Positions 49,201 to 57,382 of a DNA stretch of 64,000 bases are shown one piece after another (position 1 is the first letter of the stretch; each line of letters starts with the position of its first letter). The DNA is from Deltaproteobacteria bacterium (GTDB taxonomy: Bacteria; Myxococcota; UBA727; VGSZ01). The position numbers and the translations under genes are program-made. Under the pieces are notes generated by a model, which was not told the origin of the DNA, searched no databases, and saw nothing but the letters and a program-made list of their open reading frames with translations. Location of the stretch: assembly GCA_016177705.1 (NCBI GenBank), contig JACOUT010000014.1, positions 1-64,000 of the forward strand, in the 5' to 3' direction.

Positions 49201-51359
49201 ACAACGTCCGCGAGGTCACGCAGCACGCCCGCCCAGCCCTGGATGAGCAGGCGCTTCGCCCCGTCGTCGAGCGGCTTCGCGTCCGGGAGCTCGTAGACCA
49301 AGCGCCCCGCGAGGCTCAGAATGATCTCGTGTGACGCTGCCGCAGCAGATCGAGCGCGGGCGTTCGCGGTCACGACCCGCAGCCAGACACGAGCAGGAGC
49401 TTCGGCTGCGCTTCCCGACAGCCACGCTTCTTCGCGCATCCACCAAAGGACGCCATGCAGCGAGCGCACCGGAATCTCGTCAGTCGCGAGCTTCTCAAGC
49501 CAGGCACTCGCTGCGGGATGGGCGAGAAAGAGCGCGGCGTATGCGAGAAGGCCGCCGAGGGAGAGCCGCTCTCCGTCCCGTAGCGTTGACCAGCGCGTTT
49601 CGGCATCGATGGACAACGCGATGACGTCGTCACGACGAACACCCAGGAACTGCCACATCGATCGACGTACCAAGAGCTCATCTGGCGGCTCGCTCGCCCA
49701 GAGTGCAAGCTCGCGCCACGCCCAGTCCGCGTCGAACCGATGCAGCGCGATCAGATAATTCCTGAAGTCGGAGCTGACGACCTCGATGCCCTTCTCCGTC
49801 TTCGCACGACCCGACTCAAGCCATTCCCGATGCTCGGCATCCAGCGTCGGGACGTGCTCCATGAGCATGCAGGCCAAGTCAACAAACTCGTCCTCGGGAC
49901 TCTCGCTCCTTCGGCGACCGAGGCGAAGTGCGGTGCGGCAGAGCTCCAGTTGGGCGTCGTTTGCATCCTCGAGAAAGAGGAGCGGACGGCAGCCGCGCAA
50001 AAGGCCTTGAACGAGCACATCGCGCAACGATGACTTAGGAGTCTTCGTGATCGCGTCCGCGAGATCAGCGAGGACCGGCACGATTGCGCTCGCGGCTTCT
50101 TGCGTCGGCGCGTCGTTCAGGTGCTTGGACCAGAACTCGTCGGCCGCGTCACGTAGGCGGATCGTTTCGTAGTTGGCCTCGACGTCGATCTTCTGCAGGC
50201 GCAGCCACCAGTGGGGATCCGGGAGCGCAGCGCCCGAGACGCTCCCATAGCTCGGCTCCATGTCGTCGGGTGAGGCGCGCGGCTGACCGTCGCGAAGTTT
50301 CAGCGTGTACGCCCGAAGGTCGGTAGACGCGAACTTCTCTTCATCTAGACAGAAGAGGACTGCGCGAAACGGATCCGGGGTTCGGGCGATAGCCGCTTCG
50401 AGCGCCTTTGCAGGCTCTCCTGCGTCGGCAAAGATCGCGACTGAGAGGGCGGCGAGCGGCTTGCGGGCCTTCGACGCAAGCACCGGTGAGAGCGCGAGCT
50501 CCCAGAGCGATGGTCGCAGCGTCGCATCATCGGCGGCACGTTGTGCGAGCCGCCGCCAGAATGCGATGGGCCAGGAAGTGCCGTCGAGGGCGGCAACGAG
50601 TGCGGGGTCGGCCGCAATCGCGGCGACAAAGCGATCGACGACGGCGCGGAGCTCATAGTCATCGGCGGCGATTGCATGATCGATGTCACGCGACTTTTCG
50701 CTGTCGTTGACGATGAACGAGGTTTTGCCGGCAAGCTTCAGCTCCCACACCTTTGTGCGGCGGACGGGCTTGATGTCGCCCTTCTCGTCTCGTTCCCACT
50801 CGTCGTCGGGGTTAGTGCGGCTGTCGGCGGCGAGGACCGCAGCGGCAGCACGAAGACCTTCGCGGTCGTCCTTGAGGTACTGAAGCGCATGCCGAATCAG
50901 GTACCACTCGTGCTGGTCACCATCAGCCGGCATGCGCTCAGCGACCCAGACGAGAGCCCGCGGCGCAGCGGCGGCGAGGTCGTCAGCGTGCGATGCCATC
51001 CAGTACAGAGAGCGGCGACCAACGGGCTCAATGGTGCCGTCGGAGAACGCGCGTAGAATCTGGCTGCCGTCCCCGGCTGTTTGGCAGATGCAGTTGATCG
51101 CCGTCAGGACTGCGAAGCCGTCATCGTCCACCTGCCGACGAAGAACCAGATGAAGGATGCGCTCGGCGACATCCGCGGCGCGCGGATGCAGCTCTTTTCG
51201 AAGCGTCGTGGGAACTTGCTGCGGGAAGCGGCTGAGCAGAGTTTCGGTCGCGAGACGCAACAAGGACGCGTCCTTGGTGCCTTCGACGCCGGAGATGCTC
51301 GCCTCAAGGAGGGCAATCCACGTCTCGTCGGGGAGCGGGGGCCTGCCGGCAGTTGTCAT
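46206..51359 (-). CDS. Giant helical-repeat / winged-helix / kinase-like protein appended to the BREX operon
   Basis: 1717 residues from the ATG at 51359, overlapping the upstream stop (ATGA). Residues ~1-945 are alpha-helical, HEAT-like. Two winged-helix-like segments follow (~950-1030: ILTRRARDVLTALQD ... YHLTRLGLLACRS; ~1130-1210: DDVQLLRHIAVANAAGTF ... FRLTRRGLVLSD). A kinase domain spans ~1314-1530: RLGAGAHGATYEAEE, VAIKFL, MERIVGPDL, THGDLHDENV and IIIDLQYW, the DFG site reading DLQ. A ~190-residue C-terminal domain is unassigned. The order suggests a sensor coupled to a phosphorylation switch. BREX type 2 has a kinase (PglW), but this architecture differs. Confidence 0.75.
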   Translation of the reverse strand: MTTAGRPPLPDETWIALLEASISGVEGTKDASLLRLATETLLSRFPQQVPTTLRKELHPRAADVAERILHLVLRRQVDDDGFAVLTAINCICQTAGDGSQILRAFSDGTIEPVGRRSLYWMASHADDLAAAAPRALVWVAERMPADGDQHEWYLIRHALQYLKDDREGLRAAAAVLAADSRTNPDDEWERDEKGDIKPVRRTKVWELKLAGKTSFIVNDSEKSRDIDHAIAADDYELRAVVDRFVAAIAADPALVAALDGTSWPIAFWRRLAQRAADDATLRPSLWELALSPVLASKARKPLAALSVAIFADAGEPAKALEAAIARTPDPFRAVLFCLDEEKFASTDLRAYTLKLRDGQPRASPDDMEPSYGSVSGAALPDPHWWLRLQKIDVEANYETIRLRDAADEFWSKHLNDAPTQEAASAIVPVLADLADAITKTPKSSLRDVLVQGLLRGCRPLLFLEDANDAQLELCRTALRLGRRRSESPEDEFVDLACMLMEHVPTLDAEHREWLESGRAKTEKGIEVVSSDFRNYLIALHRFDADWAWRELALWASEPPDELLVRRSMWQFLGVRRDDVIALSIDAETRWSTLRDGERLSLGGLLAYAALFLAHPAASAWLEKLATDEIPVRSLHGVLWWMREEAWLSGSAAEAPARVWLRVVTANARARSAAAASHEIILSLAGRLVYELPDAKPLDDGAKRLLIQGWAGVLRDLADVVAINAQEVWQLLGVVKEWARFDALEAAEALALLADRREGSISGALIMTNTRDVPSTIRHIATTVKGDPIATSNLLAVIESLVLTRHPKAMELLPLRLELARSTKQNPPRNEGRRMLRDDVDFDTAISALARCVVATFDEQRWHALARVIGRVNLTKDFPRLLRAMNFDDDDYPAEVLRALRAIVGKDRNILQLAADQVAIDAWLKDAEPTLYSNIIARAEPVRAGSGPAPMSAILTRRARDVLTALQDKVVESGTGAERHAFRMSYLDNRIALDKLHDRGLVRVEGADHYHLTRLGLLACRSPNALADLRHAVDLIEPLRARYVSDPDAALGRVDDFGTPTVPPAAVTRALRVLADVPKVWPVEPRGARGEDGVWTEFAIRESILDVTEAAVFAEREIEDAPPAPVQRPLRPDDVQLLRHIAVANAAGTFPEKKRFRVEHLSQRRTIDELVGMKLIDDAGDRFRLTRRGLVLSDSDDGRQLLLTASKVLVAAREAFKQSPDKRWPFEELALRASVSALAIAPSMYVLNEARQGMAWTGMSGGLGRADGDVHLIEKSFDIEVDDLANPSDKESPPSPSDLRLLRAPPEGPTLQVPPFRNLRRLGAGAHGATYEAEEVALGRVVAIKFLNPSAPTALTAATQARALARAGGHSNVVTVLRLANLPNPATAEVSECIVMERIVGPDLATVLRSSLDRARVDRIGTGLVAGLRHIHQAGLTHGDLHDENVLIVAQQDRPIIIDLQYWSSRATMSTVSRDAAIVADVRKLSGLLTDLVQHAASLDVAQKFRQEARKAQSLDELEALFRSALEEQPAAARTSDLEIKRRVRAELIEPLGGPNAKRRTAFSNQEVIIRSVDDKTYPSHDETNDDEISPWFKLLLFDTYHAGIECLRTHADVVIAEDGRWAPVEPEFRTDERVLKHPHRVRAHVIACIPYRNIADIDQHGDEYYGGPHIFCRFVEADGSPYEQTRYRLVTDDYPPHLPPDRRASLEDLLGPPLVGS

Positions 51360-53293
51360 GATGCCGCCCTGTGCTCGAGGCGCTGAAAGACATCGGCCGC
51401 GGCGCGGTCCCCCGCCTGTATGCGTGTGATGAGCTGCGCGACGTCGTCTGGCGTTGCGGCGCGAGCCGGCGCAAGCCAATCGACGATCGCTTCAACGTCG
51501 ACGATGAGGCACGCGATGTCCCAGTACGAAGTTTTGTCGTGAACGAAGTGCCGCTCAGCTTCAAACTCAATCGATGGCAGCGCCCAGCTCCTCACGACGA
51601 CGTCGACCTCGCGCAGCCATGCAATGAGTAGCGCGGGAGGAAACATGCGCTGCAGGACGTGACGGGCGACGGCGTAGTCGAGGAACACGTCGTGCTGAAA
51701 CGAGACGACGTACTCGTTCGTTCCGCTGTACGCCAGGATCCCAGCACGAACCAGACGGGCAACCGCGCCGGCGTGTTCTGGCGCGAACAGGTGTTCCCGC
51801 TGCCGTTGGTCCAAGAAGAATTTCGCGAGGTAGATAAGGCATGGCTCGTCGTCCACCGTCACGTTGTCTTGTGACCAGAAGGCCTCCAAGTACTCGCGCT
51901 CCGAGCTGAGCGCGACTTGCTGGTCCGTCCTGCGTAGACGGCGCGAGAGCCAGAAGAAGAAGGGCGCACGTAGTACGGGTCTCGATCTCGCCGGAGGCAG
52001 GGGCGCGCCTTCCTGCGCGCAAAGTGCGTCAAGCTCTGCATCGTCGAGCGGTGGGATGTCGACCTGCACGGAGCCGTCGAGCGCGAGCGCGATGTTCGTG
52101 TTGAGGACGTTGCTCAGAGCGCGAACGGTGACGATGATGCTGACACCAGAACAGTCTTCAGCGAGCGATTCGAGCTCGCGCAGCTGCTTCCCGTCGGCGA
52201 TCTCAAGGCCATCGACGACGAGGCAGCCCGCGTCTCTCGAGAGCTGAGACCGAAGTGCATGCGAGAGCTCGCCATCCGACTCCTTGTCGGTTCGGCCGAG
52301 ATCATCAGCGTCAAGCCAGATTGCTCGAGGGAAGGATTCGGCCAGCTCGGCGACGAGCAGCGACTTTCCTACGCCGCGGCGCCCAACAACGAGAAGGCGC
52401 TTCGTCTGCGCGAGCTTCGGCTTGAGTTCTAGGAGGAGCGCCCGGCGCTTGACGACATGCGCGTGCTTGCCGAGCAATTTCGCAATTTTCCTGCGGCTTC
52501 GTGCAAGCTCTTGTTCGTACTTGGACCGCTCGATGCCTTCGAGCAGACCCACCGTCCAGTCATCGCGCGCCGCTTGCTGAACGCGGCCGATGAGGTCGTC
52601 CCTGTGTGACGGCGTGAGTTGGCGCTCGCCTTTCGCATCGCGCGATGACGCGCGAATGACTTCGTGTAGAAGGGAGGAGAGAGCGAGCTCGGAGAGCCCG
52701 CCGACGCGGGGGTCCTTGCGAAGACGATCAACGAGATCCAGCTCAACGCGCTCGAACGACGGCGCGTCGAATTGCCAGATGATCGACTTCTGGAACATTC
52801 CCCAGGCGCCTGCGAGCTTGTCTAGTCGAACTGCGGCGGCGAGGAACGTTGCCTTCTGATTCTGGTGCCGGGCTGGGGTGGGATCCCAAGAGTCGAAGAG
52901 AGCTTTGACGCGCGTTTCGAACGTCGTCGCGTCGAGGCCATGCCAGTCTCTGATGAGGTTCTCGGCTTGTGCCTTCTTCGAGGCGCCGACGAAAAGCTCA
53001 GCTGGAGTAACGAAGACAAAGCGAGCAACCCACTTGCCTTCCGCTGCGTCCACGAACGTTTGCGCGAAGTGAGCGATCACGCCGCGGAGGTCGTAGACGC
53101 TCTGCGAATCGGCGAGCTCCTTGAACTGGTGGCACAGCGTCTCCGCGCTGTTCACGACGTCGGCGTCCTCGAGCCCTTCGCAAATGAGGCGCTCGTCTGC
53201 CTTCAAGTCTAGCCAGAGCTCGATCGTGCGAAGCGCCTGGGCGAGGTACCCCTTGATCGTCGCGTCGGCGCTTCGCTTGTTGTCAGTGCTCAC
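51356..53293 (-). CDS. Predicted nuclease-STAND NTPase in the BREX operon
   Basis: 645 residues from the ATG at 53293, overlapping the helicase stop (ATGA). Residues 1-~190 resemble DUF4297/Cap4-type nucleases: DATIKGYLAQALRTIELWL, LICEGLEDADVV (acidic residues), then CHQFKEL (Q-x-K), the PD-(D/E)xK-like order. A STAND-type NTPase follows: LLVVGRRGVGKSLLVAELA (Walker A ~301), CLVVDGLEIAD (Walker B ~356), SIIVTVRAL, and a winged-helix VSFQHDVFLDYAVARHV (~531). The expected long C-terminal repeat sensor is missing, but the next, coupled gene encodes a ~945-residue helical repeat protein. Confidence 0.7.
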   Translation of the reverse strand: MSTDNKRSADATIKGYLAQALRTIELWLDLKADERLICEGLEDADVVNSAETLCHQFKELADSQSVYDLRGVIAHFAQTFVDAAEGKWVARFVFVTPAELFVGASKKAQAENLIRDWHGLDATTFETRVKALFDSWDPTPARHQNQKATFLAAAVRLDKLAGAWGMFQKSIIWQFDAPSFERVELDLVDRLRKDPRVGGLSELALSSLLHEVIRASSRDAKGERQLTPSHRDDLIGRVQQAARDDWTVGLLEGIERSKYEQELARSRRKIAKLLGKHAHVVKRRALLLELKPKLAQTKRLLVVGRRGVGKSLLVAELAESFPRAIWLDADDLGRTDKESDGELSHALRSQLSRDAGCLVVDGLEIADGKQLRELESLAEDCSGVSIIVTVRALSNVLNTNIALALDGSVQVDIPPLDDAELDALCAQEGAPLPPARSRPVLRAPFFFWLSRRLRRTDQQVALSSEREYLEAFWSQDNVTVDDEPCLIYLAKFFLDQRQREHLFAPEHAGAVARLVRAGILAYSGTNEYVVSFQHDVFLDYAVARHVLQRMFPPALLIAWLREVDVVVRSWALPSIEFEAERHFVHDKTSYWDIACLIVDVEAIVDWLAPARAATPDDVAQLITRIQAGDRAAADVFQRLEHRAAS

Positions 53294-56040
53294 GCGCCTT
53301 CCCCAGCCGGGGATGGAGGGTTCGCGCCGTTCTGCAAGACGTCAGCGAGCCGGACAAGCACATCCGCGTCGACAGCGGCGTAAGCGAGCTGACGCGCACT
53401 GAGCGGGCGGCGGGCCCAGTTGCTCGTCTGCGACGACTTGTCGAGCATGACGCCGAGCTCGCGTGCGCACACTGCCTTCAACCCGTGGCCGCCGTCGATC
53501 TTGCCTCGCAGCTTGCGAGAGAGCGACAGCGTGTCGACGACCGGCTCGATGGCGATACCAAAGCGCTTGAAGACGGACCGCTCGAAGGATGCGTTGTGAA
53601 TGACCTTCGTCACGTTCTCGTCCGTAAGAACGCTGGCGAGCGGCTCGAGGTTCGCCACCTCGAGCGCGTCGATGAGATAGATCGTGTCGCCTCCGGCGAC
53701 CTGGATCAGACAGAGGGTGCGGCTCCCGAGGGTCGTCTCGACATCGACGCCGATGCGCGTCTCCTGCGCGAGCTTTGCGCAAACGGCGAGAAGCGCTGCG
53801 TCGCTTGCGATCCACTCGACAGGGCGGCTCGCTTCGATTGTGGGCGGCGCTTCCGGCTCCCGCGGCGGCAACGCGAGCTCCGCTGCGCTTGGTTGGCGGA
53901 AACCCTCAGGCAGCTCAGGCGCGCCTGTGTCGTCGTTGGCGCTCGCGACCCACCGCCACGCGCCCGCTACGTCGATCAGGTACTCGGCGAGCATCTCGCG
54001 CTCGACCCATGGCGGGACGAGCGGCTGAAACTTGCTCAAGCGGTAGTTGGGCAGCGACGTGGCGACGGCGCGCCACATGTCCTCGTCCTCCCAGAAATCG
54101 AGATCGGCGAGCCGGCGGACGGCTTCGTGAAAGTCGTCCTGCTTGTAGTTGCCGCGGATCTTCACGACGAAGTTGTCGGGGATGACGCGCCAGTCCGGGT
54201 GAAGCGCTTGGAGCGCGTAGCGGAGCGTGCTGTTGACGCGGCCACCCGCGAACGTCCACCAACGAATCTCGTCGCCATGAAACTCGACGCCGCCTCGGCG
54301 GGGGCGAAGCCCGCCGCCGTACGAGTCACGCTCCTTCTGAAGGACGACGCGCGCCTCGTCGTTCAGGTACGCGGGCTCGTCCGCTCCGGTGAGGACGTCG
54401 AGGATCTTCTGGCAGAGGTCGAAGCCGAGGTACTGCGGGAGGTAGCCGCCCCATGTGGGTTCGCGCCCGGAGGGCGCGGGCTTTACCTTCACGACACGCT
54501 CTGGATGGTTGATGGCACTGACGAGCCAGGGTCGTCCACCGAGGAGGAAGCAGCTGACGCTCTCAACGAGGCGATCGACGAACTCTTGATTCAGCGTGCC
54601 GAGCTCGGCTCCGGCGTCGAGCTGCACGGTGTAGCTCTGCGGGCTCGTGAAGACCGCGTAGAGCTCCATGAAGTTCTTCCTACCGAACTTCTTCTCGGCC
54701 TTCGGCCCGATGAGCAAGCGCCCGTCGAGGAGGACAAGCGATTCGTCGCGCAGCATCCAAGCGACGAGGCGATCGAACTCGGCGCGATGAATGCCCTGGA
54801 AGTCGGGCACCCTCGATAGGTGGGTCCATGCATCCTGCGCGGAGATGCCTTCCTCGCCGAGTGACATGGCGAGGAGCTGGTGGACGAGGACGGGCCAGCA
54901 GCGGTCCTGCACGTCGACGCTTTCGACCCAGCCGACGCGCGCGAGCTCGATCAGCGCGATGGCCTGGACCACCGCTTCGGAGCTCTCGCAGAAGAACGTC
55001 GTGTTCGCCGGCTTCCCAGCGCGTCGCCCGGTGCGACCCATCCGCTGCAGAAACGAGCTGACGGTGGCGGGTGCTTCGGCCTGCAACACGAGGTCGAGGT
55101 CGCCGACGTCGATGCCGAGCTCGAGCGTTGAGGTGCACGCGATGCAAGCGTTCGTGCCGTGGTGGAAACGTTCTTCGGCGAGGTGGCGCTCTTCCCTCGA
55201 CACCGCGCTGTGGTGGACGAACACGTCGGTGCCCGAGCCGCGCATGTTCTCGGCGACGGTCTCGGTCATGGCGCGCGATTGGCAGAAAAAAAGGCTCTTC
55301 TTGCCGAGAGCGAGCTTAGAGGCGTCGCGTGCGAGTGCCGGAAGTGTCGGCCGGTGGACGACCAAGAGCTGCCGTTGCGCTTTGCCCTTCGGCGGATCGA
55401 CGACGACGCCATCGCGCTTCGAAGTGCCGCGAATCCACTCAAGGATCGCCGCCGGGTTACCAACGGTTGCGCTGAGGCCTACGCGTTGGACGTCGTGGGC
55501 CGAAACCGCGGCGATGCGCTCCATCACGCTCATGAGGTGCGCGCCGCGGTCGGTCCCGGCGAGTGCGTGCACTTCATCGACGATGAAGATGCGCACGTTC
55601 TTGAAGAGCTTCTTCTCGTCGATTCGCTGCGAGACGAGCATGACCTCGAGCGACTCGGGCGTCGTCATCAAGAGGTCGGCGGGCTCGCGGAGGAACTGCT
55701 TGCGCTCGTTGTCGGGTGTGTCGCCGTGCCAAACGAAGCGCTCGAGCCCGACCATCTCCGTGTAGAGGCCGAGCCGCTCTGCTTGGTTGTTGAGGAGCGC
55801 CTTGATGGGCGCGATGTAGATCGCGCCGATGCCTTCGAAGGGCTTCTCCATGAGCAACGACAGGGTCGGAAAGATCGATGCTTCGGTCTTGCCGCCCGCC
55901 GTCGGCGCAAGCACGACGGCGTTTTTCCCTTCGAGTAGCGCGGCGCCCGCTTCCTCCTGCACGGGTCGCAAGCTCGACCAGCCAAGGCGCGACGCGATCG
56001 CCTCCTGGAGCCGCGGGGGGAAGCGCGCGAAGACGGTCAT
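53290..56040 (-). CDS. brxHI: BREX helicase BrxHI with C-terminal RNase D-like exonuclease domain
   Basis: 916 residues from the ATG at 56040, 7 bp after the brxD stop. Lhr-like DEAD/H helicase: VVLAPTAGGKTEAS (motif I), IFIVDEVHAL (motif II), GLSATVGNPA (III), ALSREERHLAEERFHHG-region and QRMGRTGRRAG (VI). From ~755 a DEDDy 3'-5' exonuclease is present: GVDVETT (DxE), VIHNASFERSVF, VVDTLSLSRKL and QLAYAAVDADV (Y-x3-D), resembling RNase D. The helicase is the usual partner of brxD in BREX types 2 and 6. Whether the exonuclease fusion is standard for this clade I cannot say. Confidence 0.85.
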   Translation of the reverse strand: MTVFARFPPRLQEAIASRLGWSSLRPVQEEAGAALLEGKNAVVLAPTAGGKTEASIFPTLSLLMEKPFEGIGAIYIAPIKALLNNQAERLGLYTEMVGLERFVWHGDTPDNERKQFLREPADLLMTTPESLEVMLVSQRIDEKKLFKNVRIFIVDEVHALAGTDRGAHLMSVMERIAAVSAHDVQRVGLSATVGNPAAILEWIRGTSKRDGVVVDPPKGKAQRQLLVVHRPTLPALARDASKLALGKKSLFFCQSRAMTETVAENMRGSGTDVFVHHSAVSREERHLAEERFHHGTNACIACTSTLELGIDVGDLDLVLQAEAPATVSSFLQRMGRTGRRAGKPANTTFFCESSEAVVQAIALIELARVGWVESVDVQDRCWPVLVHQLLAMSLGEEGISAQDAWTHLSRVPDFQGIHRAEFDRLVAWMLRDESLVLLDGRLLIGPKAEKKFGRKNFMELYAVFTSPQSYTVQLDAGAELGTLNQEFVDRLVESVSCFLLGGRPWLVSAINHPERVVKVKPAPSGREPTWGGYLPQYLGFDLCQKILDVLTGADEPAYLNDEARVVLQKERDSYGGGLRPRRGGVEFHGDEIRWWTFAGGRVNSTLRYALQALHPDWRVIPDNFVVKIRGNYKQDDFHEAVRRLADLDFWEDEDMWRAVATSLPNYRLSKFQPLVPPWVEREMLAEYLIDVAGAWRWVASANDDTGAPELPEGFRQPSAAELALPPREPEAPPTIEASRPVEWIASDAALLAVCAKLAQETRIGVDVETTLGSRTLCLIQVAGGDTIYLIDALEVANLEPLASVLTDENVTKVIHNASFERSVFKRFGIAIEPVVDTLSLSRKLRGKIDGGHGLKAVCARELGVMLDKSSQTSNWARRPLSARQLAYAAVDADVLVRLADVLQNGANPPSPAGEGA

Positions 56041-56047
56041 TGCGACG

Positions 56048-57382
56048 TCACCACGCGTCTTCCTGGGGCACGAGCTCGTCGGGCTCGGCATCCGGAGCGG
56101 TGAGAGCGGCGCCCGTGAGCGCGTGCTGTTCTTCCACTCGCAGGGTCGGCGGCTCGGGCAGCTTGAAGCCGTACTCAGCGCTCGGATCGTAGTCGGCGTG
56201 TTCTTCGACGAGATCGAGCTGGCGCACGAGCTCGCGCAAGAACTGCCGGGGGACGACGCCGACGTCACCCTTGAAGCCCGCAGTGACTTCGGCGACGAGC
56301 CGGTCGATGAACACATCGCTCACGGCGCGCTCCAACCGCGACCTGTCTTTCGCGGGAAAGAGCTCGCGAAGGCGATGGGCAACGGCTCTCAGCCGTTCCG
56401 CGTCGAACGGACGGAGCTCGAGCTGTGCTTGGCGAAGGCTCGTGAAGCGACCGTCCGACTTGAACGCGATGCGCTCGTGGAGAGGTGCAAGGCCGGCGAC
56501 GCCGTGTCTCGTGTCGAAGAAGTCGGGAGTGCCAGTGAAGAGCCAGAGGAGACCGTGGTACTCGGCGGCCGCGTCGGCGATTTGGCGAATGCCGTTGAGC
56601 GACTTGTGCCGAGAGTCCTTGCGCATCCGCAGGATGGTCTCGGCCTCGTCAATGACGATGAGCATCCCCTTGTAGCCGGCGGCTTTCACGATCTCGAGAA
56701 CTCCACGGAGGTACGCGAGCGCGTCGGTGCTGTTGATCTCGCCCTTGATGCCCGCCTGCTTCTTCGCTGAGGCAGCGACGTTCGTACTACCGCAGAGCCA
56801 CGAGATGAGCGCACCCGCTTCTGCCGCCTCGCCCTTCTGTTTCAAGTCGAAGATCGTCTGCACGACGCGGACAAAGTCGTGGGGGACAGCCCCGCGCGTA
56901 GCGGAGTCGAGGTCCGCTTGGATGCGTTGGCGCACCTTGCTGTCGAAATCATCAGCGTCGGCATCTTCGCCTCCGTCGATGAGTGCGTCCTCAACGTTGC
57001 CGATCCAGCGATCGAGGATGTCGCTGAGTGCGCCTCGCGGGCACGAGCTCGTCCCGAGCTCGTTCATCACTTTGCGGTAGACGTCGTCGAATCGATGGAA
57101 GTGAAGGTCGTTGTCCGAGACGACGACGAAGCTTGTAACGAAGTTCTTCTGTTGCGCGTCGAGAATGGCGAGCCGTGCCGTGAACGTCTTGCCGCAGCCG
57201 TAGCCGCCGCGGAGGAACTTGATCGTCCCTTCGCCGTCCTTCGCGAGGTCGAGCTGGCGGTGAACCTCAGCGCGTCGCGCTTCGATGCCGACGGCGAACG
57301 CGTCGATGCCGCGCTCGGGGACGAGGCCCTTACGGAGGGCCTCGAAGATATGGGCGATGTCGCGCGACGTGAGCTCGCTCAT
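56048..57382 (-). CDS. brxD: BREX ATP-binding protein BrxD
   Basis: 444 residues. The ATG at 57382 overlaps the pglZ stop by 4 bp. Walker A is FLRGGYGCGKTFTARL, Walker B is GMLIVIDEAETIL, and LLWLFTGTPDFFD is the sensor region, all fitting the BrxD/DUF2791 ATPase. Length is normal. BrxD occurs with BrxHI in BREX types 2 and 6, where it is thought to power a DNA-scanning or helicase-loading step. Placed between pglZ and brxHI, as in type 6. Confidence 0.85.
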   Translation of the reverse strand: MSELTSRDIAHIFEALRKGLVPERGIDAFAVGIEARRAEVHRQLDLAKDGEGTIKFLRGGYGCGKTFTARLAILDAQQKNFVTSFVVVSDNDLHFHRFDDVYRKVMNELGTSSCPRGALSDILDRWIGNVEDALIDGGEDADADDFDSKVRQRIQADLDSATRGAVPHDFVRVVQTIFDLKQKGEAAEAGALISWLCGSTNVAASAKKQAGIKGEINSTDALAYLRGVLEIVKAAGYKGMLIVIDEAETILRMRKDSRHKSLNGIRQIADAAAEYHGLLWLFTGTPDFFDTRHGVAGLAPLHERIAFKSDGRFTSLRQAQLELRPFDAERLRAVAHRLRELFPAKDRSRLERAVSDVFIDRLVAEVTAGFKGDVGVVPRQFLRELVRQLDLVEEHADYDPSAEYGFKLPEPPTLRVEEQHALTGAALTAPDAEPDELVPQEDAW

